Below, one piece after another: positions 6,835 to 14,018 of a stretch of 23,395 nt of DNA (positions are counted from its first letter, which is position 1; the number at the start of each line of letters is the position of its first letter). A model generated the notes under the pieces. It worked only from the letters and a program-made list of their open reading frames with translations. It was not told the origin of the DNA and did no database searches. A program made the position numbers and the translations under genes. Source of the DNA: Lachnospira sp. UBA4285 (GTDB lineage: Bacteria > Bacillota > Clostridia > Lachnospirales > Lachnospiraceae); assembly GCA_002394965.1 (NCBI GenBank), contig DGVL01000138.1, forward strand, positions 1 to 23,395, read 5' to 3'.

Positions 6835-8051
6835 ATCCGTTCTTCCTGTGCCATGATTATCTCTCTGGCCTCGCGCAGGCTGATATCTTTCTCCTCAGCC
6901 ATCATGGCGGCATCATCGTAGTCCGCCTTGCGGCGTGTCTGGCCAAATCCGGTACTCTCCTTGACGTGCACCGTTCCTGCCGCCGTTTGACGCTCTTCAG
7001 TCCTGCTTCTCATGCGGTATCCGGTCTGCGGGAACACTCGCAGGCCGATCGTTGATGTGTGCGCAAAAAAGGCAGCCTCAACCGCCTCTTCCCGCTCCGG
7101 AGCACAGAACGCCGTGATCAAAATCCCCGGCCGTCCCTTCTTCATACCGATCTGCGTGGTGAAGACTTCCGCCGCACCGGCTTCCGCTATTTTCTTCGCG
7201 GCAGCGGCGATATCCTCCGGCGTCATGTCATCGACATTGCAGTTGACGCAGAGAATCTCTGCCTGCGGTTTCTCTTGTTCCACTGCCCGTCCAAACAGTG
7301 CGCGAACACAGTTGGCTCTCGGGAATTCCTTCCTGCCGCAGCCATATCCGGACCTGTCGACAATCATTGACGGCATAGGGCCGAATGTATCCACAAAATA
7401 CCCCAGGAGCGCCGCGCCGGTCGGCGTGCAGAGCTCTCCTTCTATGGAACCCGCCCGGACCGGTATCCCCTCGAGCAGTTTTTCGGTCGCAGGAGCCGGA
7501 ACCGGAAGGATCCCGTGCATGCAGCGCACACTGCCAAATCCTGTGGTGACCGTCCCGGCACAGATCTTATCCGGAGCGAGACGACGGACGAGCAGGCTGA
7601 CGGTGATGACATCCGCGAGGGCATCCAGCATTCCGACCTCGTGAAAGTGAACTTCTCCGACGTCCACCCCGTGTACCTTGGCTTCGGCGGCGGCAATCCG
7701 CTGATAGACCGCCTTCACGTCCTTCTTTACCGCTTCGGGCAGACGCAGAGAATCGACGAGGCAGATGATGTCTTCCATGTGCCTGCCGTGGTGATGGGCG
7801 TGCTCATGCTGCCCCTCCTCCGGCACCTCTTCGCCCTCTTCCTGGTTGCCGCAGACTGTGACGTGCAGCAGCGTGCCCTGTATGCCGCACCGGAAGACAG
7901 TTTCCGTCTCAGAGTGCACGCCTTCCAGGCCGCATCCGTTGATCTGCTCCAGGACCTCCTGCCGCTCACCTGCGGGAAGCAGCTCCAGCAGAGCGGCCCC
8001 CAGCATATCGCCGGCCGCCCCCATACCGGTATCCAGATATAGAAGCTTCAA
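6831..8051 (-). CDS. larC: LarC, nickel-pincer cofactor nickel insertion protein
   Basis: A 406-residue protein. LarC uses CTP to insert nickel into the pyridinium bis-thiocarboxylate mononucleotide, the last step in making the cofactor of LarA-type racemases. It starts MKLLYLDTGMGAAGDMLGAA, the typical LarC beginning. It carries a histidine-rich segment (QHEHAHHHGRH, 81-91) likely to bind metal, the motif VHFHEVGMLDALADV (about 134-148), and CNVDDMTPEDIAA (271-283) of the C-terminal half. Both halves are in one frame, unlike L. plantarum, where larC1 and larC2 are joined by programmed frameshift. The start is TTG at 8049-8051 with GGGGAG 7 bases before it. larA, larB and larE are not in this window. 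Confidence 0.92.
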   Translation of the reverse strand: MKLLYLDTGMGAAGDMLGAALLELLPAGERQEVLEQINGCGLEGVHSETETVFRCGIQGTLLHVTVCGNQEEGEEVPEEGQHEHAHHHGRHMEDIICLVDSLRLPEAVKKDVKAVYQRIAAAEAKVHGVDVGEVHFHEVGMLDALADVITVSLLVRRLAPDKICAGTVTTGFGSVRCMHGILPVPAPATEKLLEGIPVRAGSIEGELCTPTGAALLGYFVDTFGPMPSMIVDRSGYGCGRKEFPRANCVRALFGRAVEQEKPQAEILCVNCNVDDMTPEDIAAAAKKIAEAGAAEVFTTQIGMKKGRPGILITAFCAPEREEAVEAAFFAHTSTIGLRVFPQTGYRMRSRTEERQTAAGTVHVKESTGFGQTRRKADYDDAAMMAEEKDISLREAREIIMAQEERI

Positions 8052-8081
8052 AATCCTTCTCCCCTTTATTCAAGTCTTCTG

Positions 8082-9215
8082 TCAGGCAAGTTCCTTCGCG
8101 ATGCGGTCCATCCAGTCGCGGATATGTATCTTCTGCGGGCACTGAATCTCGCACTGGCCACAGTGAATGCAGTCAGGAGCGCCTCCGTGGCCGTTGCCTG
8201 TGCAGTTTTTATAGCTGCTCTCAGCGCGCCTCTCATTTCCATAGATCAGCTTCCAGTTCATCGCCGAGAAAACATCCGGAATATTGATGTGTTCCGGGCA
8301 GCCGCCGGTGCAGTAATGGCATCCGGTGCACGGGATCTGCTCAATCTCACTCAGAATCTTCTGCGCTTTTTGGATGACACCTTGTTCTTCTTCCGTCAGC
8401 GGTTTGAAATCTCTCATATAAGAAAGATTGTCGTCCATCTGCTGCATATCCGACATACCGGAAAGCACGGTCAGAATGCCAGGCAGTGACGCGACAAAAC
8501 GGATCGCCCAGGAAGCGTATGACGCGCTCGGGTTGGCCCTGTGCAGCAGCTCTTTTACCGCTTCCGGCGGATCTGCCAGGGTTCCGCCCTTGACCGGTTC
8601 CATCACGACAATCGGCTTGCCGTGTTTTCTTGCCGTCTCGTAACACAGCCGGCTCTGCACCGACGGGCTTTCCCAGTCCGCATAGTTCAGCTGCAGCTGG
8701 ACGAATTCCACGTCCGGGTGTTCCGTCAGAATTCTGTCAAGCACCTCGGCCTTGTCGTGGAAAGAAAATCCATAGTGGCGGATCTTCCCCTGTGCCTTCA
8801 AATCCCTCACAAAATCCCAAAGATGCCACGCGTCGAACTTCGGAAGACTGCGGCTGCTGAGCGCGTGAAGAAGATAGAAGTCAATGTACTCCACACCTTC
8901 GCGCGAGAGCGATTCTTCAAATTCCGCCTTTGCCTTCGCCTCATCCGTGATCCCCTTCGCGTTGACATTCAGCTTGGACGTGATGTAGTAGCTGTCCCGG
9001 GGATAGCGGCTCGTGAGCGCCGCCTTCGCCGCCGCCTCACTTCCGTTGTACACATAGGCGCTGTCAAAATACTTCCCTCCGGCGGCCAGAAACGCATCAA
9101 CCATCTGACATGTCTTTGCGATATCAATCGTATCCTTTTCCACATCCGCTCTCGGCAGACGCATCAGACCGAACCCAAGCCTGGGCATGGACTTAACCAG
9201 TTCCTCTTCGATCAT
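8082..9215 (-). CDS. Aldo/keto reductase with C-terminal ferredoxin-like Fe-S domain
   Basis: A 377-residue protein. The N-terminal TIM-barrel part has the aldo/keto reductase tetrad: Asp51 and Tyr56 in FDSAYVYNGSE, Lys81 in ITSKLN, and His117 in DFYLLH. The C-terminus adds two cysteine motifs, CTGCHYCTGGCP (Cys296, 299, 302, 306) and CIHCGQCEIQCP (Cys349, 352, 355, 359), which should each hold a [4Fe-4S] cluster. Such fused enzymes are common in anaerobes and presumably exchange electrons between NAD(P)H and the clusters; the substrate is unknown. The ATG has AAAGGGA in front. It is first in the AKR-larC-LacI operon, 30 bases before larC. Confidence 0.9.
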   Translation of the reverse strand: MIEEELVKSMPRLGFGLMRLPRADVEKDTIDIAKTCQMVDAFLAAGGKYFDSAYVYNGSEAAAKAALTSRYPRDSYYITSKLNVNAKGITDEAKAKAEFEESLSREGVEYIDFYLLHALSSRSLPKFDAWHLWDFVRDLKAQGKIRHYGFSFHDKAEVLDRILTEHPDVEFVQLQLNYADWESPSVQSRLCYETARKHGKPIVVMEPVKGGTLADPPEAVKELLHRANPSASYASWAIRFVASLPGILTVLSGMSDMQQMDDNLSYMRDFKPLTEEEQGVIQKAQKILSEIEQIPCTGCHYCTGGCPEHINIPDVFSAMNWKLIYGNERRAESSYKNCTGNGHGGAPDCIHCGQCEIQCPQKIHIRDWMDRIAKELA

Positions 9216-9297
9216 GGCTGTTCCCTTTCCGGCGGTCGTCTGTCTGTTTCAGAAAACCGCCACACAATCACTTCTCTGTATTGCTTTCCTGTCAGAT

Positions 9298-9326
9298 ATT
9301 ATATCAGATTTTACGCGCGGGATACA
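9298..9326 (-). promoter_or_regulatory. Extended -10 promoter for the AKR-larC-LacI operon
   Basis: On the minus strand TGATATAAT gives a perfect TATAAT -10 (9298-9303) with an extended TG. The -35 region is weak (TGTATC, 17 bp away). The -10 lies inside a short palindrome GATAT-A-ATATC, which could be an operator. It is placed between the CHR genes and the reductase, about 85 bases from the latter's start. Confidence 0.55.
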
Positions 9327-9360
9327 TTGACGCTCTGCGCTTCGGGTCATCCGGCTGTCT

Positions 9361-9936
9361 TCACCTGACAAGTCCCATCATCGCCAGCCGGACAAGCAGC
9401 TCTGCCGCGCCGCAGCCGATCATCACCTTGATCGGGCCGATCTTAAAGCGCCTCAGGCACAGCAGTGCCGCGGAAAAGTAAATCAGCTGGCGGACCTGAA
9501 AGCTTTCGGCTCCTGCCGCGATGCCGTCGGGGAACAGCGCCGGTATCAGGATCATAAGCCCTGCCGCGAAGATCATCGACGTCACGGCCGGGCGCAGGCA
9601 GGCCAGGACGCCCTTCATGACGCTCAGATTCCGGTAGCGCACATACAGCCAGGCGAGTACGGACACAAAAATGCACGAAGGCAGGCACACGCCGACTGTC
9701 GCCATCACTGCGCCGAGAACCCCCGCGATCTGTGTGCCCACGAATGTCGCAGCGTTCACGGCGATCGGTCCCGGTGTCATCTGCGAGATCGTCACCAGAT
9801 CCGTGAAGTCCTCTATCGTCATCCAGTGATATTTATCGATCACCTGTTCCTGAATAAGCGGCATAGCCGCATAGCCGCCTCCGAAAGAAAAGGCTCCGAT
9901 GTGCAGAAATGCAAGAAACAGTTCAATGTACGTCAT
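9361..9936 (-). CDS. Chromate transporter family protein (short CHR subunit, second of pair)
   Basis: A 191-residue, single-domain CHR membrane protein. Family hallmarks are FSFGGGYAAMPLI near the N-terminus and MTPGPIAVNAATFVG about 30 residues later, followed by four to five hydrophobic segments. Single-domain CHR proteins work as pairs; the partner gene lies just upstream and overlaps by 4 bases (ATGA). A GGAGACGAG site precedes the ATG. Characterised CHR pairs export chromate, but in anaerobic Firmicutes the true substrate may be another oxyanion. A divergent LysR gene probably controls the pair. Confidence 0.9.
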   Translation of the reverse strand: MTYIELFLAFLHIGAFSFGGGYAAMPLIQEQVIDKYHWMTIEDFTDLVTISQMTPGPIAVNAATFVGTQIAGVLGAVMATVGVCLPSCIFVSVLAWLYVRYRNLSVMKGVLACLRPAVTSMIFAAGLMILIPALFPDGIAAGAESFQVRQLIYFSAALLCLRRFKIGPIKVMIGCGAAELLVRLAMMGLVR

Positions 9937-10532
9937 TTCTCGTCTCCTTTTCCTCTGCGGTTCCTGATGACCGTGATCAGGGCGCCGGTTCCGGCTGTGA
10001 CCAGAATAATCCAGACCACATTCACATTCAGAAAATAATTGGCGGCAAATGATGCGATCATAATAGTGATAAGCAGCGCGTCGCGCCCCTTCACGATCCC
10101 GGAGGCCATATCAAATACCACATCCACAATGACGGCCGACACACCGGCTTTCATACCGTACAGCATCGCCTGCACCGCGAAATTCTCCTTGAACGCCGAA
10201 TAAAAGAACGACACAACCGTAAGGATGACAAATGGGGGCAGAACAGCCCCCAGCACCGAGACGAGAATGCCCGCTGCCCCGGCGATCTTGAATCCGACCA
10301 CAATCGCGCCATTGACGGCAATGGCGCCCGGTGCCGACTGAGCAATTGCCACAAGATCCAGCATCTCATTCTCATCGATCCAGTGCAGCTCGTCGACAAA
10401 TTTTTTCTTGAGGAGCGAGACAATCACGTATCCACCGCCGAATGTGAATGTGCTCAGATACAAGGTGGAAAAAAACAGTTTCCGGAGTCTCACCGGCAGA
10501 CTCAGCTCGCGCTTTTCTTTCGTGTCCGACAT
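9933..10532 (-). CDS. Chromate transporter family protein (short CHR subunit, first of pair)
   Basis: A 199-residue CHR membrane protein, partner of the next gene. It shows FTFGGGYVIVSLL and SAPGAIAVNGAIVVG, the two CHR signatures, here with SAPGA where the sister subunit has MTPGP. The two subunits have thus diverged at the conserved proline-glycine loop, as is usual for heteromeric short CHR pairs. The C-terminus ends in a basic cytoplasmic tail (RNRRGKGDEK). AGGAAGGG lies very close to the ATG. A likely promoter is found at 10591-10618, facing away from the LysR gene. Confidence 0.9.
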   Translation of the reverse strand: MSDTKEKRELSLPVRLRKLFFSTLYLSTFTFGGGYVIVSLLKKKFVDELHWIDENEMLDLVAIAQSAPGAIAVNGAIVVGFKIAGAAGILVSVLGAVLPPFVILTVVSFFYSAFKENFAVQAMLYGMKAGVSAVIVDVVFDMASGIVKGRDALLITIMIASFAANYFLNVNVVWIILVTAGTGALITVIRNRRGKGDEK

Positions 10533-10590
10533 ACCCTTCCTTCTTTTTAATTCTCGGATAATCCCGATTATTCTGTCCTGTCGTCTTAAG

Positions 10591-10618
10591 AATATACCGG
10601 AAGCTGTTTATATGTAAA
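10591..10618 (-). promoter_or_regulatory. Promoter for the CHR gene pair
   Basis: On the minus strand TTTACA (10613-10618), a 16-bp spacer and TATATT (10591-10596) form a plausible sigma-A promoter about 60 bases before the first CHR gene. Confidence 0.5.
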
Positions 10619-10629
10619 ATACTATTGTG

Positions 10630-10644
10630 TTATATTTTTCATAA
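10630..10644. promoter_or_regulatory. Candidate LysR-type binding site
   Basis: TTAT-N7-ATAA, a dyad containing the T-N11-A spacing of LysR boxes, lies between the divergent CHR and LysR genes and just upstream of the CHR -35 element. The region is AT-rich, so chance occurrence is possible. A TATAAT at 10651-10656 may serve the LysR gene, but no good -35 is seen for it. Confidence 0.35.
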
Positions 10645-10712
10645 GTTATATATAATGTATTGTTCGTATTTTCTAATTGTGGTATTTTATACATAACAGG
10701 AGGAAGTCAGAT

Positions 10713-11600
10713 ATGACGATCCGCAATCTCAAAATATTCCTTCAGGTGACCGCATGCGGAAACAGCGTTTCCGAGGCCGCCAGAAAACTATTTATTTCCC
10801 AGCCGGCGGTGAGTGTCGCAATCCGCGAGCTCGAGGAGGAATATGGTGTCAGACTTTTCGAGAGGCTGAACCGTCATCTGTACCTGACAGAAAAAGGAGA
10901 GCAGTTCCTGGAATATGCCACCCGCATCTGCGCGCTGGTAGATGACGCATCCTCCGCCATGCGCGACGGTGCCGCGGGCAGCCTGCGCGTGGGTGCCAGT
11001 GTGAGCAGCGGCGCCTTTCTCATGCCGCAGCTCATCGGTCAGTTCCGCATCCGGTATCCGGACGCAAAGGTGTACGTCACCACGCAGGCATCTCTTGCCC
11101 TGGAGCAGAAACTCCTGACGAACACGCTGGATCTGGCGATCTGTGAGATTCCGGTTCATAATGCCGCGCTTCTTTCCAGGGTCATCCTCTCTGACCGGCT
11201 CGTCGCCTGCTGCTCCGTCCCGGCCCGCCGGCAGTTTCCGGATCTGCTCACAGACAAGAAGCTTTGTTCCTCGCCGCTGCTGCTTCGCGAGAAAGGCTCC
11301 GGAACCCGTATGATCATCGATGAAGCTCTCGCCAAAGAAGGGCTTGCGTGCAGGCCAGTCTGGGAATCCGGAAGCTGGGAGGCAATCCTGAGCGCAGCAA
11401 AGACAGGACTTGGCATCGCCGTGCTTCCGCTGATGGTGGCAGAAAAAAGTCTCTCGGAGGGCAGTCTCATCGAGATCCCGGTTTCCGGTCGCCCACTGCA
11501 GCAGGACTTTACGCTGGTCTGGCACAAGGACAAGATCATCACGGACATGATGACAGATTTCATGGATCTGGCGCAATCACAGAAAAAAGCAGGCAGATAG
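10713..11600 (+). CDS. LysR-family transcriptional regulator
   Basis: A 295-residue regulator of standard LysR length. The N-terminal winged helix reads MTIRNLKIFLQVTACGNSVS followed by EAARKLFISQPAVSVAIREL, the LysR signature. The effector domain begins around LRVGASVSSGAFLMPQLI and belongs to the CysB/CbbR-like group. The start at 10713 is chosen because AGGAGG sits 10 bases upstream and the domain begins immediately; an ATG 12 codons earlier lacks a site. It is divergent from the CHR transporter pair, the usual layout for a LysR activator and its target. The ligand is unknown. Confidence 0.9.
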   Translation: MTIRNLKIFLQVTACGNSVSEAARKLFISQPAVSVAIRELEEEYGVRLFERLNRHLYLTEKGEQFLEYATRICALVDDASSAMRDGAAGSLRVGASVSSGAFLMPQLIGQFRIRYPDAKVYVTTQASLALEQKLLTNTLDLAICEIPVHNAALLSRVILSDRLVACCSVPARRQFPDLLTDKKLCSSPLLLREKGSGTRMIIDEALAKEGLACRPVWESGSWEAILSAAKTGLGIAVLPLMVAEKSLSEGSLIEIPVSGRPLQQDFTLVWHKDKIITDMMTDFMDLAQSQKKAGR

Positions 11601-11639
11601 CAGTCTGTTTCCTGCTCTCTGCCCGCGGTCCAGGTCAGT

Positions 11640-12131
11640 TTATTTTTCTGTTTCTTCTGGACCGGATGTCCCGAGCTTCTGCAGCGTCTTCCCGGCGATG
11701 CGGTACACCGTCCAGTCGTCCATCGGCACGGCGCCCATGGACTTGTAAAACTCTATGCTCGGCTCGTTCCAGTCAAGGCACCACCACTCGAGCCGCCCGC
11801 ATCCTCTTTCCACCGCGATGCGCGCCAGCTGCGTCAGAAGAGCTTTCCCGTACCCTTTACCTCTGTACTCGCGCTTCACGTACAGATCTTCCAGATAGAT
11901 ACCGGCGCGTCCCAGAAATGTCGAGAAATTGTGGAAGAACAGCGCGAATCCCACTTTCACCCCATCTTCAACGGCGAAGATGACCTCAGCCTTCTTCAGA
12001 TCAAAAAGCCAGTGCTCCAGCGTCGGGACATCCGCCACGACCTGATCCAGCATCTTCTCGTAATCGGCGAGTTCCCGGATAAAGGCAAGGATCTCCTCCG
12101 TGTCCTCTCTTTCAGCAAATACGAATTCCAT
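11640..12131 (-). CDS. GNAT acetyltransferase, diamine/thialysine N-acetyltransferase-like
   Basis: A 163-residue enzyme that moves acetyl from acetyl-CoA to an amine. It has the acetyl-CoA pyrophosphate loop YRGKGYGKALL (89-99), preceded by IYLEDLYV. The segment CGRLEWWCLDWNEPSIEFYKS (111-131) and the ending DDWTVYRIAGKTL match the spermidine/spermine and thialysine acetyltransferase branch of GNATs. That points to small diamines or lysine analogues as substrate, but this is inferred from family. A GGAG site precedes the ATG. It is divergent from the next acetyltransferase and convergent with the LysR gene. Confidence 0.88.
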   Translation of the reverse strand: MEFVFAEREDTEEILAFIRELADYEKMLDQVVADVPTLEHWLFDLKKAEVIFAVEDGVKVGFALFFHNFSTFLGRAGIYLEDLYVKREYRGKGYGKALLTQLARIAVERGCGRLEWWCLDWNEPSIEFYKSMGAVPMDDWTVYRIAGKTLQKLGTSGPEETEK

Positions 12132-12185
12132 TTTTCATTCTCCTACAGTATACTGAACAAAAAGCTCCTGAAGAAAGGTCTGCTT

Positions 12186-12692
12186 ATGTCTGAACTTTCC
12201 GTAACCCTGCGCCCTGCCGCGCCGCATGACATTCCGGAAGCCATCGCCATCTGGAACGAAGTGGTCGATGAGGGCGGCTCTTTTCCATACACCAGGCACA
12301 TAAGTGCCGGCGAATTCACCCGCATGATCTCAGATGCGGACACAGTGTGTACGGTGGCCGCTTCACCCGACGGACACGTCCTCGGGCTTTACATCCTTCA
12401 TCCGAACATACCGGGGCGATGCAGCAGCGGAGCCAACGCCACTTACCTCGTGGATGCGGCGCACCGAGGCAGGCATCTGGGTGAGAAACTCGTCCTTGAC
12501 AGCATACAAACCGCCAGAAACCAGCATTACCGCTACATGATCTTTAACGGCGTCGTCGACTCCAACATCCACGCGAGGCATCTGTACGCGCGGTGCGGTT
12601 TCCGGGAGATCGGCGTGATCCCGGGGGGATTCCAGGTGCGGGACGGAAGCTACAAGGACATGCACATCCTGTACCTCTCTCTGACGAACTAA
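12186..12692 (+). CDS. GNAT-family N-acetyltransferase
   Basis: A 168-residue GNAT protein. It starts MSELSVTLRPAAPHDIPEAI, continues with the WNEVVDEGGSFPY segment, and has the acetyl-CoA loop AAHRGRHLGEKLV (91-103). The C-terminal VVDSNIHARHLYARCGFREI holds the usual late Asn and Tyr. The start at 12186 has GAAAGG upstream; the frame is open further 5' but overlaps the divergent acetyltransferase, so the longer form is unlikely. The closest-looking relatives are generic ribosomal-type or phosphinothricin-type acetyltransferases; the substrate cannot be predicted. It faces the codBA terminator. Confidence 0.85.
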   Translation: MSELSVTLRPAAPHDIPEAIAIWNEVVDEGGSFPYTRHISAGEFTRMISDADTVCTVAASPDGHVLGLYILHPNIPGRCSSGANATYLVDAAHRGRHLGEKLVLDSIQTARNQHYRYMIFNGVVDSNIHARHLYARCGFREIGVIPGGFQVRDGSYKDMHILYLSLTN

Positions 12693-12731
12693 AAAGTCGG
12701 CGCCAGAGAGTCTTCTGACCTCCGGCGCCGG
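12691..12731 (-). terminator. Intrinsic terminator of the codBA operon
   Basis: On the minus strand, CGGCGCC (12724-12730) pairs with GGCGCCG (12698-12704) and is followed by ACTTTTT. The hairpin begins 15 bases past the codA stop. Its T-tract overlaps the stop codon of the convergent acetyltransferase gene. Confidence 0.75.
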
Positions 12732-12745
12732 CAGTGTGTCTCTTC

Positions 12746-13981
12746 TCAGACAAGCACTTCGGTTTTTGCCGCATGCCCCCTGACGATGACCTTTCCGGCG
12801 CGCACCGAGTACAAAAGCGCACTGTCGTTGTTCAGTGCGTCATAATAATCCGGCGCATCAAGCACAATCATATTGGCTGGCTTGCCCTCCTGGACGCCGT
12901 AGTGATCCGTGATGTGAAGGGTTTTTGCGGCATTCTCCGTGACGAATTTATAGCCTCCGCAGATGTCTTCATAGCCCATCATGTGACTGATGTTGAGCCC
13001 CTGATAGACCACATCCCGCATGTTGCCGTTGCCCATCGGATACCACGGGTCAAAGATATCGTCATTGCCGAAGGATACGTTCAGTCCGTTTTCGGTGAGT
13101 TCCCTGATCCGCGTCACGCCGCGGCGCATCGGATAGGTGTCCGCGCGGCCGCCCAGATGAATGTTCACCAGCGGATTGGACACGAAATTGATGCGGGAGA
13201 GCTTCAACAGGCGCATAAGCTTCAGCACATAGGCATTGTTATAGGAATGCATGGCCGTCGTGTGACTCGCCGTCACTTTGTCGTACATCCCCATCTCCAG
13301 CGCCCGACAGGCCAGAGTCTCAAGGCCGCGGGAAGCCTCATCGTCGATTTCGTCGCAGTGCACGTCAACCAGTCGGTCGTTGTCCGCCGCCAGCTTCATG
13401 GCGAAGTTCAGCGACTCGACACTGTATTCCCGCGTAAACTCATAGTGCGGAATGGCGCCGACGACGTCCGCGCCCATTTTCACCGCTTCCTTCATCAGAT
13501 CCCTGCCGTTTGGAAACGACAGAATGCCGTCCTGCGGGAATGCGACGACCTGAATCTCCGCCAGATCCGCGAGCTCATCCTTCATGTCCAGGATCGTCTT
13601 CATCGCCGTCAGGTTCGGATCCGTCACATCCACATGTGTCCGGATGAACTGACAGCCGTGTGCCGCGTACAGCTTCACGCAGCGGCGCACCCGGTCCCGG
13701 ATGTCCTGTGCATTCAGCTTGTCCTTGCGCTTTCCCCAGCACTCAATGCCCTCGAAGAGGGTGCCGGACATGTTCCAGCACGGATCCCCTGCCGTCAGGC
13801 ATGCGTCCAGGTGCACATGACTCTCGACAAATGGCGGCAGCACCAGTTTCCCGCCAAGATCAATCGCTTCCTCGCCCGCCTCCGGCTTGAGCCCTGCGGC
13901 GATCGTCTTAAACTTTCCGTCCTGAATCCGAATATCTTTGAGACATCTGTCATTCTCGATACAGGCGTTTTGAAACAGCAT
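12746..13981 (-). CDS. codA: Cytosine deaminase
   Basis: A 411-residue amidohydrolase, close in length to E. coli CodA, converting cytosine to uracil and ammonia for pyrimidine salvage. Metal ligands are His55 and His57 (ESHVHLD), His208 (VHCDEIDD) and Asp307 (GNDDIFDPW). Glu211 and His240 (ASHTTAMHSY) are the catalytic acid/base residues, and Asp308 and Trp313 the specificity residues. Segments such as WNMSGTLFEGIE, VVGAIPHYEFTREY and NPLVNIHL match E. coli CodA almost word for word. Asn306 replaces the histidine that precedes the metal Asp in E. coli. A GGGAGG site precedes the ATG; codB lies 37 bases upstream. Confidence 0.96.
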   Translation of the reverse strand: MLFQNACIENDRCLKDIRIQDGKFKTIAAGLKPEAGEEAIDLGGKLVLPPFVESHVHLDACLTAGDPCWNMSGTLFEGIECWGKRKDKLNAQDIRDRVRRCVKLYAAHGCQFIRTHVDVTDPNLTAMKTILDMKDELADLAEIQVVAFPQDGILSFPNGRDLMKEAVKMGADVVGAIPHYEFTREYSVESLNFAMKLAADNDRLVDVHCDEIDDEASRGLETLACRALEMGMYDKVTASHTTAMHSYNNAYVLKLMRLLKLSRINFVSNPLVNIHLGGRADTYPMRRGVTRIRELTENGLNVSFGNDDIFDPWYPMGNGNMRDVVYQGLNISHMMGYEDICGGYKFVTENAAKTLHITDHYGVQEGKPANMIVLDAPDYYDALNNDSALLYSVRAGKVIVRGHAAKTEVLV

Positions 13982-14018
13982 TTTCAGGCCTCCCTGTGCA
14001 CTCTCAACACTCTCCGGT

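Noticed and set aside
5614..6921. 435-codon open frame on the plus strand
   Set aside because: It lies opposite the LacI gene and its upstream leader, with no recognisable domain and a composition typical of an antisense shadow.
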